A DNA stretch of 42,703 nucleotides, from NCBI GenBank assembly GCA_027306695.1, contig DAHUZH010000016.1, positions 1 through 42,703 on the forward strand. Direction: 5' to 3'. Below are positions 7,261 through 15,516 of the stretch, in pieces. Position numbers and translations under genes: made by a program. How positions within the stretch are numbered: the stretch's first letter is position 1; every line of letters begins with the position of its first letter. Below the pieces are notes generated by a model, which was not told the DNA's origin, did no database searches, and was given only the letters and a program-made list of their open reading frames with translations. This DNA comes from Acidobacteriaceae bacterium (GTDB lineage: Bacteria; Acidobacteriota; Terriglobia; Terriglobales; Acidobacteriaceae).

Positions 7261-8088
7261 TTATTGCCGTCCGAAGCGATAGACTAGGCCCACCAATATT
7301 CCCTGATTGTGGTTGTATTGGGAGCCAAAGCCATCGAACAGAATGTGCGGAGCGACCCGAACGGCCAGGCCCGGACTCAGGTTGTAATCGAGATTAAGGC
7401 TGGCGATGCCCGCGCCGACTACGCTGGCCGGATAAAGACCCACAAGCTGCGGCGGAATCCCATTGGTATCGGCATCGAAGTATCCGTAGATGATGCCGGC
7501 CTGCGCGGCAACGCTGACGGAGAATTTCGGGCTGCCGTAAAAGCGATATTGCGGCCCGATTGTGAAGGGAAAGACGCTGAAGGTTTCGTTGTAAATATCG
7601 TATGGATTATTGATGCCGGAAGTGCCGCCGTAATAGCCGCGTGCGTCCGCGGTGATGCCAAAGCGCGGGGTGAAGTAACGGGTGAAGCCCAACGTCCAGG
7701 AGCCTGTGCCTGCGTTATGCAGCGCCGGACCGGGGCGGAAGCGCATATAGGAGCCGCCTGTGTAAGCCTCCCAGCGATGGGTGTAGGTGTCGGTGACGAT
7801 CTGCGCCTCACGGCGCTGCTTGGTCTGCTGCCGCCTGTTCTGCAGCATGCGCCGAGACTCCCGCGATGGCTGTGTCGTCTGGGCAGACGAAGTCGAAGAG
7901 GACGAAGACGAGGACTGGCTTTGCTGGTCCTGAGTGGGGGACTGTACCTGCGCGGCCTGCAATGGACCGCAAATGCCGCAGAGCAGCAGAACACCGAAAG
8001 ACGCGCACAAAGATGTAAAGCATGTACGGGAGGCGAGGCGGCGGAACAGCGGGAAGCGCCGGGCTCCCTGTATGAACAGAGACTGCAC
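7261..8088 (-). CDS. Outer-membrane beta-barrel protein, function unknown
   Basis: A 275-residue exported protein. A basic start and a hydrophobic segment (CFTSLCASFGVLLLCGICG) precede a probable signal cleavage after LQAA near residue 46. Then comes a Gln/Ser-rich linker with a run of serines, a basic segment, and from about residue 100 alternating aromatic beta strands ending in ...GLVYRFGRQ, close to the usual C-terminal aromatic barrel signal. Strand content suggests an 8-stranded barrel of the OmpA/OmpW sort. The start is GTG at 8088, supported by AGGAG six bases upstream. It is monocistronic and convergent with aspA. Confidence 0.75.
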   Translation of the reverse strand: MQSLFIQGARRFPLFRRLASRTCFTSLCASFGVLLLCGICGPLQAAQVQSPTQDQQSQSSSSSSSTSSAQTTQPSRESRRMLQNRRQQTKQRREAQIVTDTYTHRWEAYTGGSYMRFRPGPALHNAGTGSWTLGFTRYFTPRFGITADARGYYGGTSGINNPYDIYNETFSVFPFTIGPQYRFYGSPKFSVSVAAQAGIIYGYFDADTNGIPPQLVGLYPASVVGAGIASLNLDYNLSPGLAVRVAPHILFDGFGSQYNHNQGILVGLVYRFGRQ

Positions 8089-8228
8089 AGTTTTCTCCTG
8101 GGACTTGATTAAACTCTATTAAATCATTTGCGAGGGGCATCTGGCCTAGGTAGTCTAGCTATAAGTTCGCCGGAGGGCCGAAATCGGGCGCTGTACGCTG
8201 GCGTTTTTTATACTTACGAGGAGGCCGC

Positions 8229-8768
8229 ATGCGCATGAAGCAGTTTGTGATTGGGTTGATTATCGGTCTGGTGATTTTGCCGTTGGCCACGCTTTTTTAT
8301 TTTCGCTTTGGAAATCCGCCGGTCGCGGTCGCGGACACTCCATTCCCATTTGAAAAGAAGATTGTGCATATCCCTCTACACGCGCGCATCGCCAGAGATA
8401 TGCCCAAGGTAGTGCCGATTCAGGCCACGCAGGAAAATTTTGTGGCGGGTGCACAGGTTTACCGGCAGAATTGCGCGGTATGCCATGGACTGACCAGTCA
8501 AAATGCGGATTTCGCTCCGCACATGTACCCGCATGCTCCGCAACTGTGGCATGCGCATGGATCGCATGGCGTGGTCGGCGTCAGCGACGACCCGCCGGGA
8601 GAGACCTATTGGAAGGTGGCCAATGGAATCCGCCTGACTGGTATGCCGTCGTTCGATCACCTTCTCTCCGCCACGCAGATGTGGCAGGTGAGCCTGCTGC
8701 TGGCGAATGCGGACAAGCCTATGCCGCAACCGGTCATGGATATATTGGCCAAGCCGTTGACATATTGA
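8229..8768 (+). CDS. Membrane-anchored class I cytochrome c
   Basis: 179 residues. An N-terminal hydrophobic segment (about 5-25) acts as an uncleaved anchor or signal, followed by a periplasmic domain with one haem site CAVCH (C82, C85, H86) and a likely distal ligand M139 in GMPSF. It belongs to the cytochrome c / cbb3-type CcoP-like domain family and carries electrons in the periplasm; the partner is unknown, as no oxidase or dehydrogenase is adjacent. A strong GAGGAGG site lies 4-5 bases before ATG 8229, and a second ATG at 8235 has better spacing, so either could start. A terminator follows. Confidence 0.85.
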   Translation: MRMKQFVIGLIIGLVILPLATLFYFRFGNPPVAVADTPFPFEKKIVHIPLHARIARDMPKVVPIQATQENFVAGAQVYRQNCAVCHGLTSQNADFAPHMYPHAPQLWHAHGSHGVVGVSDDPPGETYWKVANGIRLTGMPSFDHLLSATQMWQVSLLLANADKPMPQPVMDILAKPLTY

Positions 8769-8790
8769 TTAAGGGTTCGCGTAGATGCAA

Positions 8791-8826
8791 CAAGGCCATG
8801 GAGTCGATCTCCATGGGCCTTGTCTT
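8791..8826. terminator. Bidirectional terminator-like hairpin
   Basis: A stem of CAAGGCC ATGGAG against CTCCAT GGGCCTTG with a TCGAT loop and one unpaired base, followed by TCTTG. It lies exactly between the convergent cytochrome c and DUF481 genes, so it probably serves both. Confidence 0.6.
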
Positions 8827-8843
8827 GCCTGGAAGAAATTGCT

Positions 8844-10040
8844 TTACGGAAGAGTGTAGGTCAGGCCGGTGGTGAACTGCACGGAGTTGGCTTTGAAACC
8901 GGCGGGAGGATCATTCAGGTAGCTGTCGATGGCCCCGATTGTGAAGCCGAAATTCTTAAAGACCGAGATGGTGGCGTCAGCGGAGATGTTGGCCGTATAG
9001 TCCGCCGGCGTGTTCCACGCTGGATTGAACACGGCCGCTTCGTTGAACACGATACTCTTGTTAAATTTCCGCATATAAGTATCGCCGAAGCTGGAGCCGA
9101 TCAGGTTGATGCTGGTGGCTGGACCCGTGACGGTCGCTGCAAACTGTTGCTTGGTGTAGTCCACAACCGCAGTCACGTCCAGTTCCTGCTGGGGGCTTTT
9201 GAGGACAGTATAGCCGAGACCGACGCCATAGAGTTGCTGCAAATCCAGGCCCTGGGAAAAATTATGATCGAACATAGACTGTTCCAGCACGTAGAAGCGC
9301 GGGCTGAAATACTCGTCTTCCTCCAGACCGCCGTGGAGGATATTGGTTTTCACCGTTGGTGTGCCGGGCTCCGTAATGCGACCATAACTGTTGCTGAAAT
9401 TCAGCAGCGTGCGTTCGCGGGCCGGTAGCCAGGCGACGGCGGGCACTCCGCGCGCGAGCGTCACGGCGCTGTTGACGCTCTCACTGTTTTGGGTGGAGTA
9501 TACGAGGCTGGCCCCGGCCGTGATGGAGCCTGTGATCCCCTGGGTAAGTTTTTGGCTGTGCTGGACATTTTTAACAAACGTGGCCTGATCCACCAGATAT
9601 TCGACATTTTTTACGGGAACTTGCTGCGGTCCCTGGGCAGTGTCGACGGTGAGGGTGTCGCCGTCGATGGCGATGTTGCCGACGGGGACATCCAGGTTGG
9701 ATTTTTTGCGATGCACCAATATGCCATTTTCGATGACGGCAAAAGGTTTTTGGGTGTGAAGCTCTCTGAGCTTCGCCCATGGGACCTGCACCATTCCGGC
9801 ATTATCGCTGGCGAAGAAGACGACGCCCCCCGCTTCATGGTCGAGTTTGCCGGTCAGCTTGTCGCCATTGGCAAATACCAGAAGGTCCGGCTGGGGCTTC
9901 GCGGCGGTATCGGCTGCACGGGCAACATTCTTGGGGAGCAGACAGGTAGCCAGCAAAATATAGGCGGCCGCTCGGGGCAGCCCTGTGAAGGCGTTAAAGA
10001 AATAATCGAATGATTGGAAGAGTCGCATAATGTAGGTCAT
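8844..10040 (-). CDS. DUF481-type outer-membrane barrel protein
   Basis: About 398 residues. A signal sequence ends near ARAADTAAK. An N-terminal ~110-residue region (LLVFANGDKLTGKLDHEAGG..., VPWAKLRELHT) has the small beta-rich fold usually placed before DUF481 domains, and the rest is a predicted barrel with the salt-stress-induced YdiY-like pattern ending in TTGLTYTLP. I start at ATG 10040 because GGAGG ends 8 bases upstream; the frame stays open to 10061 but that extension overlaps the ribosome site. The function is unknown; outer-membrane location is inferred from family and signal. Confidence 0.8.
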   Translation of the reverse strand: MTYIMRLFQSFDYFFNAFTGLPRAAAYILLATCLLPKNVARAADTAAKPQPDLLVFANGDKLTGKLDHEAGGVVFFASDNAGMVQVPWAKLRELHTQKPFAVIENGILVHRKKSNLDVPVGNIAIDGDTLTVDTAQGPQQVPVKNVEYLVDQATFVKNVQHSQKLTQGITGSITAGASLVYSTQNSESVNSAVTLARGVPAVAWLPARERTLLNFSNSYGRITEPGTPTVKTNILHGGLEEDEYFSPRFYVLEQSMFDHNFSQGLDLQQLYGVGLGYTVLKSPQQELDVTAVVDYTKQQFAATVTGPATSINLIGSSFGDTYMRKFNKSIVFNEAAVFNPAWNTPADYTANISADATISVFKNFGFTIGAIDSYLNDPPAGFKANSVQFTTGLTYTLP

Positions 10041-10118
10041 TCCTGCTTCCTCCGATGCCAAAATTAAGGCCTCTCGTTGAATAACTACGTATTAAACTAC
10101 AAATCGGGGAGAGAAAAA

Positions 10119-10349
10119 ATGCCGGGCAATATATTCAGCAGGATTGGCCGCGCACTTTCTATCTTTGGCGTCTCCAATCCTGAGGACATACGCCAAATCG
10201 AGGAGCGGAAGGCGCTCCGTAATCGTCCCAGGCCAGAAGCCGACAAGCCCCCGAATTCTTCCTCCCAGCCTAACATCCAGCCCAAGCCAACCGATATCCT
10301 TCCTTCCGCCTTCAGAAAGGTTGGCAAAGGGAAGACCGCCTCATCGTAA
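10119..10349 (+). CDS. Small hypothetical protein upstream of mqnC
   Basis: 76 residues from ATG 10119 (MPGNIFSRIGRALSIFG...), preceded by GGGGAGAG. An upstream in-frame ATG at 10077 would add 14 residues but has no ribosome site. The protein starts with a short amphipathic helix, then a Pro/Lys/Arg-rich, probably disordered tail. It ends 9 bases before mqnC, so the two may be cotranscribed. I do not recognise the family. Confidence 0.45.
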   Translation: MPGNIFSRIGRALSIFGVSNPEDIRQIEERKALRNRPRPEADKPPNSSSQPNIQPKPTDILPSAFRKVGKGKTASS

Positions 10350-10358
10350 ACTGGGGAC

Positions 10359-11405
10359 ATGGGAATTTCGCGACAGCAGGCCCTCGACGCTTTCCAGTCC
10401 GACGATCTGATCGGGCTGGGCATAGAAGCCAACGCGGTGCGTCACAAACTGCATCCTGAGGGCGTTGTCACCTACATCGTCGACCGCAATATCAACTACA
10501 CCAATTTCTGTACGGAGTATTGCAGCTTCTGCGCCTTCTATCGACCGCTGAAAGGCAAGCTGGCGGCGGAGGGATACATCCTCGACTTCGACACCATTTA
10601 CGACAAGATTCGCGAGACGTTGGAGATGGGCGGGACCGGCGTGCTGATGCAGGGCGGTCTGCATCCTGACTTGAAGATCGACTGGTTTGAGCGGCTGCTG
10701 CGCGGCATCAAGCAGCGGTTTCCTTCCATTTGGCTGCACTGTTTTTCCGCGTCGGAGATTCTGGCGATCGCGGAGTACAGCGAGCTTTCTGTGCGCGACA
10801 CGATTGTGCGCCTGCGCGATGCGGGACTGGACTCGATCCCCGGCGGTGGCGCGGAGATTCTCGATGATGAAGTGCGGTATCGCATTGCGCGGCTAAAATG
10901 CGGCACGGAGGACTGGGTGCTGGTGCATCGCACCGCGCACCAGTTGGGGATGCGCACTACGGCGACGATGATGTTCGGCGTGGGTGAGAGTTTCGAGCAG
11001 CGCGTGAACCATTTCGAGGTGATTCGCAAACTCCAGGAAGAGACAGGCGGATTTACGGCGTTCATTCCGTGGAGCTTCCAGCCGCATAATACGGCGCTCG
11101 GCGGCCGCGGATGGGACGAGGCGACGTCGGTCGAATACCTGAAGGTGCTGGCGATCTCCAGGCTGTATCTCGACAACATCGAGAACGTGCAGTCGAGCTG
11201 GGTGACGCAGGGATTGAAGGTCCTGCAAATGGGGCTGCGCTTCGGCGGGAACGATGTCGGCAGCGTGATGCTGGAAGAAAATGTGGTGAAGGCCGCAGGC
11301 ACGTCGAACCATACGACGGAAGAAGAACTGCGCCATGTGATTCGCGATGCGGGATTCAAGCCGGTGCAAAGAGACACGCTGTATCGGACGATGTTTTTGA
11401 ATTAG
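10359..11405 (+). CDS. mqnC: Cyclic dehypoxanthinyl futalosine synthase (radical SAM)
   Basis: 348 residues. MqnC cyclises dehypoxanthine futalosine in the futalosine route to menaquinone. The radical SAM cluster motif is C51-x3-C55-x2-C58 (CTEYCSFC), preceded by RNINYTNFC, a signature of the MqnC/MqnE group. Later family landmarks are MQGGLHPDLKIDWFE, DSIPGGGAEIL and PWSFQPHNT. Other mqn genes are not in this window. The route fits a respiratory bacterium using menaquinone. The ATG at 10359 has GGGGA just upstream. Confidence 0.92.
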   Translation: MGISRQQALDAFQSDDLIGLGIEANAVRHKLHPEGVVTYIVDRNINYTNFCTEYCSFCAFYRPLKGKLAAEGYILDFDTIYDKIRETLEMGGTGVLMQGGLHPDLKIDWFERLLRGIKQRFPSIWLHCFSASEILAIAEYSELSVRDTIVRLRDAGLDSIPGGGAEILDDEVRYRIARLKCGTEDWVLVHRTAHQLGMRTTATMMFGVGESFEQRVNHFEVIRKLQEETGGFTAFIPWSFQPHNTALGGRGWDEATSVEYLKVLAISRLYLDNIENVQSSWVTQGLKVLQMGLRFGGNDVGSVMLEENVVKAAGTSNHTTEEELRHVIRDAGFKPVQRDTLYRTMFLN

Positions 11406-11425
11406 CTTCTGATCGAAATTGAGCT

Positions 11426-11848
11426 ATGACTGACAGGGCCAAGAGATATTCGAGCATCGGGGTATTCTCGTTCGGCATTTGCATCGGGCTAGTTGGGTGC
11501 GCGATGTCCTTGCCTGCCACATTTAGCATCGGCGTAAATGATTCACCCTTAGCTGCAATCTTTTTTGTCGGCTGCTTCACATTATTTCTGCCATTTTGTG
11601 TAATTGCATTGTGGAAGAGACGGCCTGCAGGGGTTGGCCTGATTTCGCTGGCCATTTTCTGGGTATACGGTTTGTTCGATCAACGCCACTATTCAAGTGT
11701 TGTGCGACATTTTCCGCCGGACAGCATTTCGGATTTCTTATACGAGATTTCATTTGCACTGCTGCCAGTGGCATTGGGTATATTCGCTCTGCTCACGGAT
11801 AGGGCAGGGTGGCCTAATTTGATAAAGCATGAGAAACCGCTTGATTGA
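11426..11848 (+). CDS. Small multi-pass membrane protein, unknown
   Basis: 140 residues with about four hydrophobic segments (near 10-30, 40-62, 68-84 and 105-125) and a short cytoplasmic tail. It begins 20 bp after mqnC on the same strand, but no ribosome site stands out. Codon use is less GC-rich than mqnC, which may mean later arrival. No family recognised. Confidence 0.55.
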   Translation: MTDRAKRYSSIGVFSFGICIGLVGCAMSLPATFSIGVNDSPLAAIFFVGCFTLFLPFCVIALWKRRPAGVGLISLAIFWVYGLFDQRHYSSVVRHFPPDSISDFLYEISFALLPVALGIFALLTDRAGWPNLIKHEKPLD

Positions 11849-11909
11849 TTGAATGAAGATTATTTCGTATCAAATGCCTCAAGGCAGGATGACCCCCGTC
11901 AGGTTATCC

Positions 11910-11924
11910 GAATATCTGATATTC
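11910..11924. promoter_or_regulatory. Palindromic operator of the AbrB/PIN module
   Basis: GAATATC-T-GATATTC is a perfect 7-bp inverted repeat with a single central base. It lies 18 bp before the antitoxin ATG, in an A+T-rich stretch where the promoter should be. AbrB-type antitoxins usually repress their own operon by binding such palindromes. Confidence 0.6.
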
Positions 11925-11942
11925 TGAATTACAGAGGTTACG

Positions 11943-12227
11943 ATGGAAACAAGCCGAGTTGGAAAACGGGGAACCGTCGTGGTTCCGGCAAAACTACGGC
12001 AGCGGTTCGGCCTGCAGGAAGGTACGCTGCTGATTGCGGAGGAACAGAGCGGAGGAATTTTGCTTCGGCCCGCAGTGGCTGTCCCGGTTGAGACCTATAC
12101 AAATGAGCGCAAAGCGGAATTCCTGCTGAATAACGCGGTCGATGCCGCCGATTATGCGCGGGCGGTCAAAGAAGTGCGGAAACTGGAGCTGTCTCCTCGG
12201 AACATATCGCATCGGCGCCCGGCCTGA
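11943..12227 (+). CDS. AbrB/MazE-type antitoxin
   Basis: 94 residues. The N-terminal swapped-hairpin SpoVT/AbrB domain is clear: VGKRGTVVVPAKLRQRFGLQ, then LLIAEEQSGGILLRP. The C-terminal half is helical and would bind the toxin. GAGG lies 5 bases before the ATG and a palindromic operator just upstream. It is followed after 6 bp by a PIN-domain toxin gene, so this is a VapBC-like pair with DNA-binding autoregulation. Confidence 0.85.
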   Translation: METSRVGKRGTVVVPAKLRQRFGLQEGTLLIAEEQSGGILLRPAVAVPVETYTNERKAEFLLNNAVDAADYARAVKEVRKLELSPRNISHRRPA

Positions 12228-12233
12228 TCTTTT

Positions 12234-12662
12234 ATGCCAGCTTTGGAGCCGGGCTTCCGAGTTTTCCTGGATGCGAATGTTTTGTTTTCGGCTTCTTACA
12301 GCGAGCAAGCTGGTCTTGCGGTTTTATGGAAACTGCGGCGGGTTCGGCTGTTGACATCGTTCTATGCGGCCCAGGAAGCAGCCAATAACCTCAGTCAGCA
12401 AGAGCAGCAATCACGTTTGCGAAATCTCCTGGAGAGCGTGGAAATGGTTGGAAACGATGCGGGAATGAGCGCAACGTTTGGGATTGCGTTGCCGGACAAA
12501 GACCGTCCGATTCTGGCGGCGGCGGTCGAAGCCAAAGCGGATTTTCTGCTTACCGGAGACATCAAGCATTTCGGCATGTATTTCCATCGGACGATTTGTG
12601 GCGTGCGCGTGGAGCGTCCAGCCGAATTCTTAAAGTTTATCCAGACGCAGCCCAGTCGGTGA
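12234..12662 (+). CDS. PIN-domain ribonuclease toxin (VapC-like)
   Basis: 142 residues. The start FRVFLDANVLFSAS has the first catalytic Asp (D13). Further acidic positions are E48, D88/D90 (PDKDRPIL) and D109 (LLTGDIKHFG), giving the Mg-binding quartet of PIN nucleases. LLTGDIKHF is a frequent signature of this PIN_3-like group. The toxin would cleave RNA when free of its antitoxin; the target is unknown. It is paired with the AbrB-type gene 6 bp upstream. Confidence 0.85.
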   Translation: MPALEPGFRVFLDANVLFSASYSEQAGLAVLWKLRRVRLLTSFYAAQEAANNLSQQEQQSRLRNLLESVEMVGNDAGMSATFGIALPDKDRPILAAAVEAKADFLLTGDIKHFGMYFHRTICGVRVERPAEFLKFIQTQPSR

Positions 12663-12739
12663 TGCTGTTTTCGCATCGCGTACAATTTTGTTTTCAGGGG
12701 TGGTCTTTTCAAAAACCTGCGTAGAGAGGTTGTCCGAGC

Positions 12740-14404
12740 TTGCATTTGGCCGGTGCTGCGAACCATTTAGGGGAATTGACGGTGGTGCTGCTGGCGCAGC
12801 GCAATGGCCTGTTGCGCTATCTGCATGAACAGCAGGTGGCGAACCAGACCTTTGCCCATCTCTACAGTTGGAACTGGTTCGACGCCTCGCTGCTGACGCC
12901 GTATTTTCTGCTGATGATCATTCTGGCCTTCTATGGGCTGCATCGGTATCAGCTTGTCTGGCTCTATTACAGGAACAAAAAAAATGCGACCCATGAGCCG
13001 CCGAAGCATTTTGCGGAGCTGCCATTCATCACCGTGCAGTTGCCGATCTTCAATGAACAGTTTGTCATCGACCGGCTGATTGAGGCCGTGTGCAACCTGG
13101 ATTATCCGCGCGACCGGTTGGAGATCCAGGTGCTCGACGATTCGACCGATGAGACGCGGCAGGTAGCGGCCGCCATCGTCGAAAGGTATCGCGCTGGATG
13201 CAACGGCACGCCGCAGCCGATCGTTTACATCCATCGCACCAACCGCGAGGGGTATAAAGCTGGGGCGCTCGACTGTGGCTTGAAGACGGCGAAGGGCGAG
13301 CTGGTTGCGATCTTCGATGCCGACTTTGTGCCGCCGCGCGAATGGCTGATGCGGGTGGTCCATCACTTGGCGGACCCCGGCATCGGCATGGTGCAGACGC
13401 GATGGACGCACCTGAATCGCGACTACAGTTTTCTGACGCAGGTGGAAGCGATTCTGCTGGATGGACATTTCGTTCTGGAACACGGCGGTCGGTCGCGCGC
13501 CAATGTATTTTTCAACTTCAACGGCACGGCGGGCATGTGGCGGCGAATTGCGATCGATGAAGCTGGCGGCTGGCAGCACGATACGCTGACCGAAGACACC
13601 GATCTGAGTTATCGCGCGCAACTGAAGGGCTGGCGCTTCAAGTATCTGCAGGACGTGGTATGCCCGGCGGAGCTGCCGATTGAAATGACGGCCTTCAAAA
13701 CACAGCAGGCGCGTTGGGCCAAGGGATTGATTCAGACTTCAAAAAAAATACTGCCGCGCGTACTGCGCTCCAATCTCCCGTTCCATACCAAGCTGGAAGC
13801 ATTTTACCACTTGACGGCAAACATCAGCTACCCGTTGATGATCGTGCTGTCGGTGCTGCTGATGCCAGCCATGATTATCCGCTTCTATCAGGGATGGTTC
13901 CAGATGCTGCTGATCGACATGCCGCTGTTCATGGCGTCTACATTTTCGATTTCTTCGTTCTATCTGGTGTCGCAGAAAGAGCTGCATCCGCGCACCTGGT
14001 ACAAGACATTTCTCTATCTTCCGTTTCTGATGGCGCTGGGAATTGGGCTGACCCTGACCAACTCGCGCGCGGTGCTGGAGGCGCTGTTCGGCATCAAGAG
14101 CAGCTTCAAGCGGACGCCGAAATATCGCGTGGAGAAGCGTGGGGAGAAATCGCAGGCGGCAAAGTATCGCAAGCGGCTGGGCATTGTGCCTTGGATTGAG
14201 CTGCTGATCGGCAGCTATTTCGCGTTGACGATCTGGTACGCCATCGATACAGGTAATTATTTCACCGTGCCGTTTTTATTTTTATTTTTTATGGGTTACT
14301 GGTACACCGGGTTGCTGAGCCTGCTGCAAGGCAGCTTCGAGCGCTTCCGTATGGGCGCGAACCCCGACGAGTCTTCGCCAAAGCCATTTCCGGTGGGCGT
14401 GTGA
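12740..14404 (+). CDS. Processive family-2 glycosyltransferase (CslA/cellulose synthase-like)
   Basis: About 554 residues. A transmembrane helix at about 51-72 precedes a cytoplasmic GT-A domain with DDS (133-135), DAD (193-195), TED (284-286) and QQARW (322-326), the D-D-D-QxxRW set of processive beta-glycosyltransferases. Four or more C-terminal membrane segments follow (about 360-380, 390-410, 422-442, 490-535). The mix resembles glucomannan/beta-mannan synthases as well as lipid-linked GT2 enzymes. It probably makes an exported polysaccharide or glycolipid. The start is a TTG at 12740 with GAGAGG about 10 bases upstream, but no nearby ATG exists, so the N-terminus is uncertain. A strong terminator follows. 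Confidence 0.85.
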   Translation: MHLAGAANHLGELTVVLLAQRNGLLRYLHEQQVANQTFAHLYSWNWFDASLLTPYFLLMIILAFYGLHRYQLVWLYYRNKKNATHEPPKHFAELPFITVQLPIFNEQFVIDRLIEAVCNLDYPRDRLEIQVLDDSTDETRQVAAAIVERYRAGCNGTPQPIVYIHRTNREGYKAGALDCGLKTAKGELVAIFDADFVPPREWLMRVVHHLADPGIGMVQTRWTHLNRDYSFLTQVEAILLDGHFVLEHGGRSRANVFFNFNGTAGMWRRIAIDEAGGWQHDTLTEDTDLSYRAQLKGWRFKYLQDVVCPAELPIEMTAFKTQQARWAKGLIQTSKKILPRVLRSNLPFHTKLEAFYHLTANISYPLMIVLSVLLMPAMIIRFYQGWFQMLLIDMPLFMASTFSISSFYLVSQKELHPRTWYKTFLYLPFLMALGIGLTLTNSRAVLEALFGIKSSFKRTPKYRVEKRGEKSQAAKYRKRLGIVPWIELLIGSYFALTIWYAIDTGNYFTVPFLFLFFMGYWYTGLLSLLQGSFERFRMGANPDESSPKPFPVGV

Positions 14405-14420
14405 TACCACGCAAACAAAA

Positions 14421-14447
14421 GGCGCTCGCCGCGGCGAGCGCCTTCTT
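14421..14447. terminator. Strong bidirectional terminator
   Basis: Perfect 10-bp GC-rich stem GGCGCTCGCC/GGCGAGCGCC (14421-14430 and 14433-14442) with flanking AAAA on the left and TTCTTT on the right. It is the only sequence between the convergent glycosyltransferase and barrel genes. Confidence 0.85.
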
Positions 14448-14468
14448 TGGGCAACGGTTCGATTCAAC

Positions 14469-15215
14469 TTACCAGCGAATGCCGATCATAACCGGAACCA
14501 ATGTGGCGTTGTATCCCGGCGGGAGCTTGCTCTTGGGCGTATAGAATTTTTCATATCGGCCTTCTACAAAAAGCTTAAAGCGACTATAGGGCGAGAAGCG
14601 GAATTCCGCGCCAGTTCCGACATCGAACATTCCCTGATTGCTGGACTCCTGGGCGACATTGACGCTTCCTGCGCACACCCCGCCGTATCCATACCCATAG
14701 CCATATCCATACCCATAGCCGCACGGAACAGGAACTGACGCCGTGAATGAAGTGAGTTGGCGCGAAAATCCGCCACCTCCAATGATGTATCCATCCAGTC
14801 TGCTACCGCGAGCATAGTCGAATTTTGGGTTGAGCATGGCTGTCCAGATATGTTCATTTCCCCCGGGAACCTGTGCCTGCGCATTGGCCAGGCTATGCGG
14901 AACTCCCATGCGGTTGAAATTCCATTCCGCAAGCACACTGAGACGGTTGTTGAACCTGAATCCGGCGCCGAGCAGGACATTGAACCCTGTATTCGCGTAA
15001 TTCTGCGTATTGCCTGCTGGGGCAGTCGCGCCGCCTCCGCCTTCGAGGACAACATGGTCGGTCCAGCTTTTCCCGGTGTAGCGTGGGGGGCGCGGGTTGT
15101 TAAGGTTGGAGGAGTCCTGAGCGTGCGCTGCGACTGCCAGCGGCAGTCCGCATGCCAGCGCAAGATAGCCAGCCCGCTTTAAGGCTGCTCGCAAGGTTAC
15201 ATTCAAGATATTCAT
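14469..15215 (-). CDS. Outer-membrane beta-barrel protein with Gly-Tyr repeat loop
   Basis: 248 residues from ATG 15215 (MNILNVTLRAALKRAGY...), chosen because a GAGAGGA site lies about 11 bases upstream and a normal signal peptide (cleavage after VAAHA) follows at once. The barrel strands resemble the OmpA-like porin fold: NTGFNVLLGAGFRFNNR, FDVGTGAEFRFSPYSRFKLFVEGRY, and the end VPVMIGIRW. One extracellular loop holds a run of alternating Gly-Tyr flanked by two cysteines (near residues 167-183), encoded by 6-bp tandem repeats at about 14685-14722. The role is unknown. Confidence 0.75.
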   Translation of the reverse strand: MNILNVTLRAALKRAGYLALACGLPLAVAAHAQDSSNLNNPRPPRYTGKSWTDHVVLEGGGGATAPAGNTQNYANTGFNVLLGAGFRFNNRLSVLAEWNFNRMGVPHSLANAQAQVPGGNEHIWTAMLNPKFDYARGSRLDGYIIGGGGFSRQLTSFTASVPVPCGYGYGYGYGYGYGGVCAGSVNVAQESSNQGMFDVGTGAEFRFSPYSRFKLFVEGRYEKFYTPKSKLPPGYNATLVPVMIGIRW

Positions 15216-15516
15216 GGCGTACCGTGTCCTCTCGTAGTTCTCTATCGCAGTCTTCAGACCAGGCTTACAGTCGTTCGGCCTGTTAACTGAAATCGGATGC
15301 ATGCCTAAAATAGCAAGATGCCCGCAATGCTCCCCCTGAACCTTGGGGGACGTCCGAGTATATCTTCAATCGCTACGTTAGACGAACGCTTTCATGGATC
15401 GTTTCGGATTTTTTTCAAAAATCCGCCAGCTTCTTTGTGACATCAAAATCGAAATATACATGTCGTCATGAGCGGTGGGGATGACATGTTTGCATAGTGA
15501 ATGAACAACTCACCCA
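15216..15516. other. Intergenic spacer with one A/T-rich hairpin
   Basis: A 300-bp gap downstream of the RNase E/G gene and upstream of the barrel gene. It contains the stem CGGATTTTT/AAAAATCCG at 15405-15425, which could end the RNase transcript but lacks a clean T-run on the minus strand. The barrel promoter should lie between 15216 and 15350; I see no convincing boxes. Confidence 0.4.

Noticed and set aside
7134-7397. Small ORF in the gap after aspA
   Set aside because: It is translated palindromic repeat followed by antisense of the barrel gene.
14685-14722. CRISPR-like array from repeated CCATACCCATAG units
   Set aside because: No spacers; it is a tandem repeat inside a coding frame giving Gly-Tyr.
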